Of a stretch of 7,637 nucleotides of DNA, positions 1-5,644 are shown one piece after another. Both the position numbers and the translations under genes were made by a program. The DNA lies in assembly GCA_045589735.1 (NCBI GenBank), contig JAZNPQ010000038.1:1-7637 (forward strand), read 5' to 3'. The stretch comes from RGIG3994 sp045589735 (GTDB taxonomy: Bacteria; Bacillota; Clostridia; Oscillospirales; CAG-272). Each line of letters starts with the position of its first letter. The first letter of the stretch is position 1. The notes below the pieces were generated by a model. That model was not told the origin of the DNA, ran no database searches, and was given only the letters and a program-made list of their open reading frames with translations.

Positions 1-209
1 AGCTTTGCTATGTCATCTGCATTTTTGTCTGCATCTGCCTGGGCACCCTCTGCCTTTGTTGCTGCATCCTTAGCGGCCTGGTTTGCTGCATCTGCTGCTG
101 CCTGTGCGTCTTTGTCTGCACAGCCTGCGAGCATAAACGCAGCCATAAGAAGTACTGCAAGAACTGCAGTAATGCCTCTAATGATGCTATTTTTTCTTGA
201 ATTACGCAT
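1..209 (-). CDS. Alanine-rich lipoprotein, 3' end cut by window edge
   Basis: Reading the minus strand from an ATG at 209-207 gives 69 residues with no stop before the window edge, so the gene is partial. The N-terminus is basic (MRNSRK), followed by a hydrophobic stretch and the lipobox LAGC with the lipidated cysteine at residue 30. This predicts a lipoprotein anchored to the outer face of the cytoplasmic membrane. The mature part visible is nearly all Ala, Asp, Lys, Gln and Asn (repeats such as AADAA, AAKDAA), typical of a helical, probably coiled-coil, stalk. The start is fixed by GGAGG at 222-218, eight bases upstream, and a consensus promoter lies further up. Codons favour GCA for alanine. 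I do not recognise a family. The rest of the protein beyond the edge would decide whether this stalk carries a functional domain. Confidence 0.82.
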   Translation of the reverse strand, partial: MRNSRKNSIIRGITAVLAVLLMAAFMLAGCADKDAQAAADAANQAAKDAATKAEGAQADADKNADDIAK

Positions 210-253
210 TCTTAAATCCTCCATTTTTTATTAATTCTAAGAAACGTGTCACT

Positions 254-282
254 ATTTTACACCCATATATAACATTTTTCAA
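254..282 (-). promoter_or_regulatory. Sigma-A promoter of the lipoprotein gene
   Basis: On the minus strand TTGAAA (282-277) is separated by exactly 17 bases from TAAAAT (259-254). Transcription would start near 247, giving a leader of about 38 nt before the ATG at 209. The lipoprotein gene therefore has its own promoter and need not depend on the LytTR gene upstream. Confidence 0.75.
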
Positions 283-397
283 TAGTTTTTGGATGAACGG
301 GTCTTATTTTCTATGAATGGGATATATTGCTTGCTTATTTGCCATATGTATCCATTTTATACGCCATAATTATCCTATTTATATATTATGTGCCATT

Positions 398-1114
398 TTA
401 GTCGTTTTGTCCGCCCAAATAGTCGGCTATCATCCTCTTTGCTTCGGCGTATCTGTTCTTTGCAATCGAAACTTTATCGCCGTTTGACATAATAAAATGG
501 TATTTTTCCGAGCTTATAACGAAGTCAAGATTAACCACGTAGCTTCTGTGCGCCCTGTAAAAGCGTTTTTGCGGCAATTTTTCATACACTTCGGCGAGTG
601 AATTGCCGTGGCATTTGACCGTATCATTATAATGATGAAGAAAAAGCTCCTCCCCGATGACCTCTATGTACAAAAGCTCATCCACATATACCGTACGTCT
701 GACACCGTCAGGCTCGCTAAGTAAAAGCTGTTTTTTCCCCGTATGCTTTTCAAGCACGCGTCTGAATGGGACTCTCATCTTCTTTTTTGCCGTATTTTTC
801 AGCACGTAACCGGTTGGAAATACCGAATACGCCGCAAGCGCGTACTCTGCGGTGTTGCTTACAAATATTATATCGGCTTCGTTTCCCTGCCTTCGCAGGT
901 TTTTTGCAAATTCTATGCCGTTTACACCGCGAAGAACCGTCTCTAGCATCAGACACCGAAACTGTTTTTCCTTCATTGCCGCCGTAAGATGATCATAGCT
1001 TTTATAAACTTCTACGTTGATTTCGGTCTCGGTTTCCGCCGCCAGCTCCTTAAGCTGCTCTGTCAGCAGCACCGTAAAAGCTCTTGAATCGTCACAAATA
1101 GCAATATTCAGCAT
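398..1114 (-). CDS. LytTR-family response regulator with Asp-to-Glu phosphosite
   Basis: A 238-residue two-domain regulator of the AgrA/LytR type. Residues 1-120 are a CheY-like receiver: it keeps the acidic pair D8-D9 (IAICDDS), S86 (IIFVS) and K106 (YVLK). The position where the phosphoacceptor Asp is expected, in LMLETVLRGVNGIE, is E58 (codon GAG at 943-941), and the Pro usually after the conserved Lys is Asn. Residues about 128-236 are a LytTR DNA-binding domain with the family signature FYRAHRSYVVNL and a C-terminal IAKNRY segment. Members bind imperfect direct repeats upstream of surface, virulence or peptide genes. The ATG start is supported by GGGAGG four bases upstream. No histidine kinase is in the window. 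It is divergent from a small surface-protein gene, a plausible target. The Glu suggests phosphorylation-independent activity; this is inference. Confidence 0.95.
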   Translation of the reverse strand: MLNIAICDDSRAFTVLLTEQLKELAAETETEINVEVYKSYDHLTAAMKEKQFRCLMLETVLRGVNGIEFAKNLRRQGNEADIIFVSNTAEYALAAYSVFPTGYVLKNTAKKKMRVPFRRVLEKHTGKKQLLLSEPDGVRRTVYVDELLYIEVIGEELFLHHYNDTVKCHGNSLAEVYEKLPQKRFYRAHRSYVVNLDFVISSEKYHFIMSNGDKVSIAKNRYAEAKRMIADYLGGQND

Positions 1115-1227
1115 TTTTCCTCCCTTTATTTTTGAATTTTTCGTTTTTTATTTTATTTTTTGTATACTTAAAGGCTTTCCGAACAAACTAAAATTAAACT
1201 TTACAATATGTTAATGAGGTAGGTTTT

Positions 1228-1605
1228 ATGAAAAAATTAATTTTTGTTCTTTTGTCTATCGCTGTTATTCTTTCTGTGTCGGTAATTCCGGCTTTTGCGG
1301 CGTCTTACATTGATGTTGACCCGTCACAAAACTTTATTATGCCGCGAGAAACAAACGTAAACACCGAGACTGACACCGACATTTTAGATTCTATTGATTC
1401 TATGATGCCCGATTCTATGGGAACGAACGTACCCGACTCGGCTGTTGACAGCAATTCTGCGCCCGACAGTACGTCGGCTCTCGAAAACGGCAGTGACAAT
1501 GACGGCACTTCGGCTCTTATCGGAGTTATAATTGCTCTCATTGCTGTTGCGGCAGTTATCGTAATCGTTATCGCACTTATACCGAAAAACAAAAACAAGA
1601 AGTAA
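1228..1605 (+). CDS. Small single-span surface protein, Asp/Ser-rich ectodomain
   Basis: 125 residues. Residues 1-24 form a signal peptide (MKKLIF, long hydrophobic core, AFA before the likely cleavage point). Residues 25-95 are an acidic, low-complexity extracellular segment rich in Asp, Ser, Asn and Thr, with three PDS motifs (residues 61, 69 and 79 on). Residues 97-118 are a strongly hydrophobic helix of Ile, Val and Ala, followed by the basic stop-transfer tail PKNKNKK. The predicted result is a type I membrane protein with a short flexible ectodomain. No LPXTG motif and no catalytic motif is seen. The ATG follows GAGG/TAGG at 1216-1223. It lies divergent from the LytTR regulator, 113 bp away, and its TAA directly abuts the convergent mnmE stop. 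No family recognised; a LytTR-controlled surface or sensing protein is inference only. Confidence 0.85.
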   Translation: MKKLIFVLLSIAVILSVSVIPAFAASYIDVDPSQNFIMPRETNVNTETDTDILDSIDSMMPDSMGTNVPDSAVDSNSAPDSTSALENGSDNDGTSALIGVIIALIAVAAVIVIVIALIPKNKNKK

Positions 1606-2991
1606 TTATTTTCCCACGCAGAATTTAGAGAAAATAGTATCTATCATATCCTCTCCGGCTTCTCTTCCGCCTATCGACGCAAGCTCAAAGAGGGCGCTTT
1701 CTACGTCCACACAGACAAGATCGCACGGAAGTCCTATGTCTATTCCCTTAAGTGCTGACCGCAAAAGCTTCTCTGCCGTTACAAGCGCGCCGTACTGTCT
1801 TGCTGTCGATACGACAGCATCTGTTGACAAATCAACATCACCACTCAGGAAGGCGTTTGACACAGCCGATGCCAGCTCGTCAACACCCTCTCCCGTCTTT
1901 GCCGATATGCTTACCGTCGCATCGAAATTCCTTGTAAATTCAAGGGATTTCACGGCGGCGGGCAGGTCGGTTTTATTTATTATCGCTATCTTATATCCCT
2001 TCGCCTCGGATATCCTTTCCATAAGCTCAAGGTCTGCTTTTTCTATGATTTGTGACCTGTCAACAACGGCGAATATCAGCTCTGCCGACGCAAGTGCGTC
2101 CTTGGCTCTGTCAATTCCTATCTGCTCCACGGGGTCAAGACTGTCACGTATTCCCGCGGTATCGCAAAGCCTTAAGGTAACACCGCCGAACGATACCGTG
2201 TCTGTTATTATGTCGCGTGTCGTTCCTTCAATATCCGTAACTATCGCGGCGTCGTATCCTACTATTCTGTTATAAAGACTGCTCTTTCCCGAATTTGTGC
2301 GGCCGCATATTACGGTGCTTACTCCGTCGGCGACCGCGCGGCCTGTTGTGTAGGTATTTGCGAGCTTTTCGGTTTCCGTGAGTACGTGAGACAACCTTTC
2401 GTGAAGCTCGGCGTCTGTCATTTCGGAGACGTCCTCATCGGGAAAATCTATATCCGCGCGAAGCTCGGCGGCAACCGACAAAAGCTCTTCGTAAAGCTCA
2501 TCCGCGCGCTTTGCAAGTCTGCCGGACATACCCGAACGCGCCAGCGTCAGCTGCGGCATTGTTTTGGCTTCGAGAAGCGCGCCGAGCGCCTCTGCCGAGT
2601 CAAGTCTCATTTTTCCGTTTACGTACGCCCGTCTTGTGAATTCTCCCGCCTCCGCCTGTCGCGCTCCTGCGGCAAAGCATGCAGCAAGCACTCTTTCGGT
2701 GATAAGCAGACCGCCGTGACAGGATATCTCGACGGTGTCCTCACCCGTAAAGGAATTCGGTGCGCGAAAGACCGTCGCGATACCGTCGTCTATGCATTCA
2801 CGTTTTCCGTCGGGAGTCGGAAAGTATATTTTTCCGTACACCGCGCGATTTGCCTCGGTGTCCGAAAGCTTTTTTGAAAACACCGCGTCGCCGACGCAAA
2901 GCGCCTCGGGACCCGATATACGTATTACGGCGACGCCGCCCTTACCTCTCGGCGTTGACACCGCAGCTATCGTTTCGTATAAACCGTTCAT
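1606..2991 (-). CDS. mnmE: tRNA modification GTPase MnmE
   Basis: MnmE, with partner MnmG, installs the carboxymethylaminomethyl group on the wobble uridine (C5) of certain tRNAs, using a folate-derived one-carbon unit, in the cytoplasm. From the ATG at 2991 the protein has 461 residues, the usual length. The N-terminal folate-binding domain opens with ETIAAVSTPRGKGG and contains CHGG and GEFTRRA. The inserted G domain shows P-loop GRTNSGKS, then GTTRD, DTAG, NKTD and SAK. The C-terminus is FCVGK, the CxGK motif carrying the essential cysteine. The reading frame stays open to a GTG at 3015 that would overlap holA, but homologues start just before the ETIAA stretch, so the ATG is preferred. 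It lies 13 nt after holA with only a weak ribosome site, suggesting translational coupling. mnmG is not adjacent here. Confidence 0.97.
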   Translation of the reverse strand: MNGLYETIAAVSTPRGKGGVAVIRISGPEALCVGDAVFSKKLSDTEANRAVYGKIYFPTPDGKRECIDDGIATVFRAPNSFTGEDTVEISCHGGLLITERVLAACFAAGARQAEAGEFTRRAYVNGKMRLDSAEALGALLEAKTMPQLTLARSGMSGRLAKRADELYEELLSVAAELRADIDFPDEDVSEMTDAELHERLSHVLTETEKLANTYTTGRAVADGVSTVICGRTNSGKSSLYNRIVGYDAAIVTDIEGTTRDIITDTVSFGGVTLRLCDTAGIRDSLDPVEQIGIDRAKDALASAELIFAVVDRSQIIEKADLELMERISEAKGYKIAIINKTDLPAAVKSLEFTRNFDATVSISAKTGEGVDELASAVSNAFLSGDVDLSTDAVVSTARQYGALVTAEKLLRSALKGIDIGLPCDLVCVDVESALFELASIGGREAGEDMIDTIFSKFCVGK

Positions 2992-3004
2992 TTTATTTTC
3001 ACTT

Positions 3005-4033
3005 TCAAATAACACATATAAGCTTTTCTATCGCCATATAGCTCGGCGTGCTAGAATTTTTTATAGCCTCGTCGGCGTCGGCGCAAAGACGGACGACCGA
3101 AAGAAGACGCTCATAGCTCGCGCCCGCCTTAAGATACATTTTTACACGAAATGGGTGTATTCTGTATTTTGAATATATCTCATCGGCAGACATTCCATCG
3201 TTTGCCGAGGCTTTTACTCTCACCATATCGCATACCGTCGAGGTTATCTCACCCATAACGAGTGTGGGCTCGATACGCCGTCTCTGCATCTCACCAAGCA
3301 CCGCGAGAGCCTTTTGCTTGTTTCCGTCCACTATCGCGTTTGCAAGCGCGAAGGTATCGTAGCTCGTGTCGGCTATCGCAACGTTATATATATCCTTCTG
3401 GTCTATACAGTCCTTACCCCTCGACAGCGCGTACCACGAAAGCTTGTCGGTCTCTGTCGAGAGTCTGAACATATCGGTACCGCAATACTCGATAAGTGAC
3501 GAACAGACCGCCGAGTCGGCTCTGACTCCGTTTGCCAAAAAGTGTTTCTCAACCCAACGGGACAGCATAAGAGGTGTCGATTTCGCGAAATTTACGAGAG
3601 TTAAATGCTCACCGAGCTTTTTTAGTGTTGCAGACGGCTTTTTCGGAAGCTGTCCCTCGTCAAGAAAGCCTGCGGGAACGTTTATTATAAGTGTGTTGTA
3701 GTCGTATTCTTCAATCAAGGAAAAGACCTTTATATAGGCGTCAAGCTCGGAGCTTTTTATACTCTTAAGATTAAAGCCCTCGACCTCGACAAGCTTTCCC
3801 TCACTCATCATAGGCATAGTAACGAGCGCGTCAATCAGACTGTCGGGGGTCATATCGAGCGCGTCGAGCTTTATATGATTGAACATAGCAAGAGACGGGT
3901 CGGGACAGTAGCACTCGCGCGCGCTTTTGAGCGAAAACGCCTTCAGATAGTCCTCTTCGCCAAAAAAAAGATAAGCCTTTCCGTAAGCCGCTTTAAGCTG
4001 TTTACGGAATTCGGATTCGGTTATTATATTCAC
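3005..4033 (-). CDS. holA: DNA polymerase III delta subunit
   Basis: HolA is the clamp-loader subunit that opens the beta sliding clamp and helps load it at primed DNA. With the GTG start at 4033 it has 342 residues, a normal length. The early motif AYLFFGEEDYLK is the family hallmark of the AAA+-like first domain, and the C-terminal collar domain includes HPFRVKMYLKA and ends with YMAIEKLICVI. As in other delta subunits there is no Walker A motif. The start is decided by AAGGAG at 4048-4043: the frame is open to a TTG at 4042, but that codon touches the ribosome site, whereas GTG at 4033 lies nine bases away. It is followed at 13 nt by mnmE, probably in the same transcript, and is driven by a near-perfect promoter just upstream. 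Confidence 0.93.
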   Translation of the reverse strand: MNIITESEFRKQLKAAYGKAYLFFGEEDYLKAFSLKSARECYCPDPSLAMFNHIKLDALDMTPDSLIDALVTMPMMSEGKLVEVEGFNLKSIKSSELDAYIKVFSLIEEYDYNTLIINVPAGFLDEGQLPKKPSATLKKLGEHLTLVNFAKSTPLMLSRWVEKHFLANGVRADSAVCSSLIEYCGTDMFRLSTETDKLSWYALSRGKDCIDQKDIYNVAIADTSYDTFALANAIVDGNKQKALAVLGEMQRRRIEPTLVMGEITSTVCDMVRVKASANDGMSADEIYSKYRIHPFRVKMYLKAGASYERLLSVVRLCADADEAIKNSSTPSYMAIEKLICVI

Positions 4034-4042
4034 GTCTCTCAA

Positions 4043-4048
4043 CTCCTT
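4043..4048 (-). promoter_or_regulatory. Ribosome binding site fixing the holA start
   Basis: AAGGAG on the minus strand. The in-frame TTG at 4042-4040 abuts it and cannot be used; the GTG at 4033-4031 lies nine bases downstream and is the likely start. Confidence 0.8.
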
Positions 4049-4057
4049 ATCTCCATA

Positions 4058-4086
4058 ATTATACCACTTTTCATCCGCTTAGTCAA
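4058..4086 (-). promoter_or_regulatory. Sigma-A promoter of holA-mnmE
   Basis: On the minus strand TTGACT (4086-4081) and TATAAT (4063-4058) are separated by exactly 17 bases. The -35 box is made of the final codons of the upstream lysR gene: GTT GAC TAA encodes Val-Asp-stop. Transcription would start near 4051, giving a leader under 20 nt before the GTG. The clamp-loader and tRNA-modification genes can thus be expressed independently of the regulator gene. Confidence 0.88.
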
Positions 4087-4942
4087 CACGTTCACACTCT
4101 CTCTGACATTCATCCTTTAGCATAAGAACAAATTTTTTTGCGAGCGGTGACGAATGACGGTGAGTACCGTAGGTAACGTAGGTATCGCGTCTGTACCCTC
4201 CGACCTCTTTTAATATAATATCGGAAGAAAACTGACCTCGCCACGAAATACTCGGGACAAAAGCTATGCCGAGTCCAAGCTCAACGCATTTACGAACGTA
4301 AAACGGATCGTCGCTCTGTATCGCGATACGCGGAGAAAAACCGTATTTCTTACATATAGTTACCGTGAGCTTATACAGGTCTCCGCCCTCATACATAGTA
4401 ATAAACGGTCTGTCACGAAGCATATCGGCGCAAAGCTCGGCAGAATCCGCTATCCTATCGTCGCGCCGCACCGCAAGACACACGTTCTCCGAGAGTATTT
4501 TTTCCGAAATAAAATTCTGTGCGCCGGGAGTGTCGTTTGATATTATAAGATCGAATTCGTCGGAAAAGGGATCGACGCCGAATTTTGTTATCAGCTTTAC
4601 GTCTGGATACTCCTCACGCATACGCTCGATAGCAAGAAGCACTATGCGTCTGTTCGTATTTATGCATATATTAAGCGTTCCGCCGTGATTTTCGCTAACC
4701 GAAGCGCGCGCCTCACCGAGTAGCCTTAACGCCTCACTCGCCTTTTCGTAGAAAGCCGCGCCCGTCCTGTTGAGTATAACTCGGTTAGTGTGACGCGTAA
4801 ACAGCTCGACGCCAAGCTCGCGCTCAAGCCGTTTTATGCTTTGCGAAATGTCGGACGGCGGCACCATAAACTTTTTTGCCGTCTCTGAAAAGTTCTGCGT
4901 TTTTGCCGCGTCGCAAAAATATGTCAGCTGTAAAAATTCCAA
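4079..4942 (-). CDS. LysR-type transcriptional regulator
   Basis: 287 residues, usual for the family. Residues 1-60 form the winged helix-turn-helix: MEFLQLTYFCDAA, then the recognition region VPPSDISQSIKRLERELG and LFTR. Residues about 90-285 form the periplasmic-binding-protein-like effector domain, including the GLGIAFVPS segment typical near the end of its second lobe. The start is TTG at 4942; GGAGG at 4952-4948 lies five bases upstream and the resulting N-terminus aligns with the family, so no later start is needed. It is divergent from a PQ-loop membrane protein, and a near-palindrome overlaps its own -35 box, which suggests autorepression together with control of the neighbour. The ligand cannot be read from the sequence. 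Confidence 0.95.
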   Translation of the reverse strand: MEFLQLTYFCDAAKTQNFSETAKKFMVPPSDISQSIKRLERELGVELFTRHTNRVILNRTGAAFYEKASEALRLLGEARASVSENHGGTLNICINTNRRIVLLAIERMREEYPDVKLITKFGVDPFSDEFDLIISNDTPGAQNFISEKILSENVCLAVRRDDRIADSAELCADMLRDRPFITMYEGGDLYKLTVTICKKYGFSPRIAIQSDDPFYVRKCVELGLGIAFVPSISWRGQFSSDIILKEVGGYRRDTYVTYGTHRHSSPLAKKFVLMLKDECQRECERVD

Positions 4943-4977
4943 GATTGCCTCCGTAAGCCTATTGTATAATTTTTATT

Positions 4978-5006
4978 ATTATACCACAGCTTACTGTAAC
5001 TTTCAA
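4978..5006 (-). promoter_or_regulatory. Sigma-A promoter of the lysR-type gene
   Basis: On the minus strand TTGAAA (5006-5001) is separated by 17 bases from a perfect TATAAT (4983-4978). The -35 box sits inside the near-palindrome at 4993-5014, so protein bound there should block polymerase. Confidence 0.85.
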
Positions 5007-5014
5007 GTTATAGT
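4993..5014. promoter_or_regulatory. Near-palindrome, likely LysR operator
   Basis: An inverted repeat with arms ACTnTAACTT and AAGTTAnAGT around a central TC; only the n position of each arm fails to pair. It covers the -35 box of the lysR gene, and its centre (5003.5) lies about 65 bp upstream of the predicted start of transcription of the divergent PQ-loop gene. LysR proteins classically bind near -65 of the activated gene while repressing their own promoter. It does not match the T-N11-A form exactly (spacing here T-N12-A), so assignment rests on symmetry and position. Confidence 0.6.
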
Positions 5015-5033
5015 GGAATACTTTATTACATTA

Positions 5034-5062
5034 TTTACATTTAATACACGGAATGATACAAT
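5034..5062 (+). promoter_or_regulatory. Sigma-A promoter of the PQ-loop gene
   Basis: TTTACA (5034-5039), 17-base spacer, TACAAT (5057-5062). Transcription would begin near 5069. This excludes the in-frame ATG at 5063 as a start, because it would lie upstream of the transcript. Confidence 0.78.
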
Positions 5063-5089
5063 ATGACGAACGCAAAACAGATTACATTT

Positions 5090-5096
5090 GGAGGTG
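5090..5096 (+). promoter_or_regulatory. Ribosome binding site fixing the PQ-loop gene start
   Basis: GGAGGTG lies seven bases (counted from GGAGG) before the ATG at 5102. The upstream in-frame ATG at 5063 has no such site. Confidence 0.85.
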
Positions 5097-5101
5097 TCTC
5101 T

Positions 5102-5407
5102 ATGTCTGAAATTCTTGAACTTATAATGATAATAAGCTTTGGAGCGTCCTGGCCGCTGAACGTGGTAAAATCCTACAGAGCGCGCACGGCAAAAGGAAAG
5201 AGCATTGCTTTTATCTGTCTGATAATTTTCGGATACGTAGCGGGAATCGTGGGAAAGCTTTTAAACGAAGCCTATATGTCGAATTTTTCGCGTAATTGGT
5301 ACGTTCTGTTTTTCTACGTGCTGAATCTGCTTATGGTCTTAGCAGACCTCGCGCTGTATTTCAGAAATTTAAGGCTTGACGGAATAAAAGAATCCCTTGA
5401 AGCCTAA
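5102..5407 (+). CDS. PQ-loop (SemiSWEET-like) membrane protein
   Basis: 101 residues with three hydrophobic helices at about 3-20, 35-54 and 66-87. The segment from residue 13, FGASWPLNVVKSYRARTAKG, followed by KSIAF and a Gly-rich second helix (FGYVAGIVGK), matches the PQ-loop family form seen in Clostridia. A conserved Pro in the first helix (WPLN, in place of the usual PQ) is followed by a basic loop. Three-helix members (SemiSWEETs) dimerise and move small solutes such as sugars across the cytoplasmic membrane; the substrate here is unknown. The start is chosen from the ribosome site at 5090 and from the promoter ending at 5062, which rules out the ATG at 5063. It is divergent from a LysR-type regulator and likely under its control. 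No clear T-tract terminator follows. Confidence 0.85.
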   Translation: MSEILELIMIISFGASWPLNVVKSYRARTAKGKSIAFICLIIFGYVAGIVGKLLNEAYMSNFSRNWYVLFFYVLNLLMVLADLALYFRNLRLDGIKESLEA

Positions 5408-5415
5408 AAAATGAA

Positions 5416-5467
5416 TTTGGGCAGTCCGCTTATTTCTTTCGTCTGACGCTAAGTAGCATCGCCCAAG
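5416..5467 (+). other. Two-stem inverted repeat after the PQ-loop gene
   Basis: TTGGGC (5417-5422) pairs with GCCCAA (5461-5466), with one further wobble pair outside. Just inside the right arm GACGCT (5445-5450) can pair with AGCATC (5455-5460) over an AAGT loop, with one mismatch. No T-run follows on the plus strand, so it is not a classical terminator. It may be a 3' end structure of the PQ-loop transcript. Confidence 0.4.
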
Positions 5468-5491
5468 TCACGTTTACAAAAAATTAACAGA

Positions 5492-5528
<37 letters not shown>

Positions 5529-5540
5529 ACACAGGACACG

Positions 5541-5571
5541 TTCACAATTTAGTGATAAAATGAATTATAAT
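5541..5571 (+). promoter_or_regulatory. Possible promoter of the secreted repeat protein gene
   Basis: A perfect TATAAT (5566-5571) has TTCACA (5541-5546) upstream, but the spacer is 19 bases, longer than ideal. Transcription would start near 5578, leaving a leader of about 67 nt that contains a hairpin. Confidence 0.4.
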
Positions 5572-5611
5572 TCGATAAATGTACCGTTTTCCACTCGGTA
5601 CGTGAATCGAA
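5571..5611 (+). promoter_or_regulatory. Leader hairpin or operator before the secreted protein gene
   Basis: Two nested inverted repeats share one axis: TTCGAT (5571-5576) with ATCGAA (5606-5611), and GTACCG (5581-5586) with CGGTAC (5596-5601) around a nine-base loop. The outer arm begins at the last base of the TATAAT box. It could act as DNA operator or as an mRNA leader stem placed 20 bases before the ribosome site (AAAGGAG, 5628-5634). Confidence 0.5.
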
Positions 5612-5644
5612 AAATAATTTATTTTACAAAGGAGAATCCGGACA

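Noticed and set aside
10..234. Plus-strand alanine/serine-rich reading frame of 74 codons
   Set aside because: It is antisense to the lipoprotein gene, which has a lipobox, GGAGG site and consensus promoter; the Ala/Ser content is the mirror of GCA-rich codons.
210..397. Terminator for the LytTR gene in the AT-rich spacer
   Set aside because: Only weak AT-rich partial dyads (for example GGATA with TATCC) without a GC stem and T-run on the minus strand.
1163..1168. TATACT as the -10 of the surface-protein gene
   Set aside because: No acceptable -35 lies 16-18 bases upstream (TTCGTT at 1140), so a promoter could not be asserted; TACAAT at 1202 has the same problem.
2992..3015. GTG start for mnmE overlapping holA
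   Set aside because: The extra eight residues are absent from the usual MnmE N-terminus, and ATG at 2991 fits the family start.
5063..5101. Earlier ATG for the PQ-loop gene adding 13 residues
   Set aside because: It lies directly after the -10 box and before the predicted transcription start; GGAGG sits correctly for the ATG at 5102.
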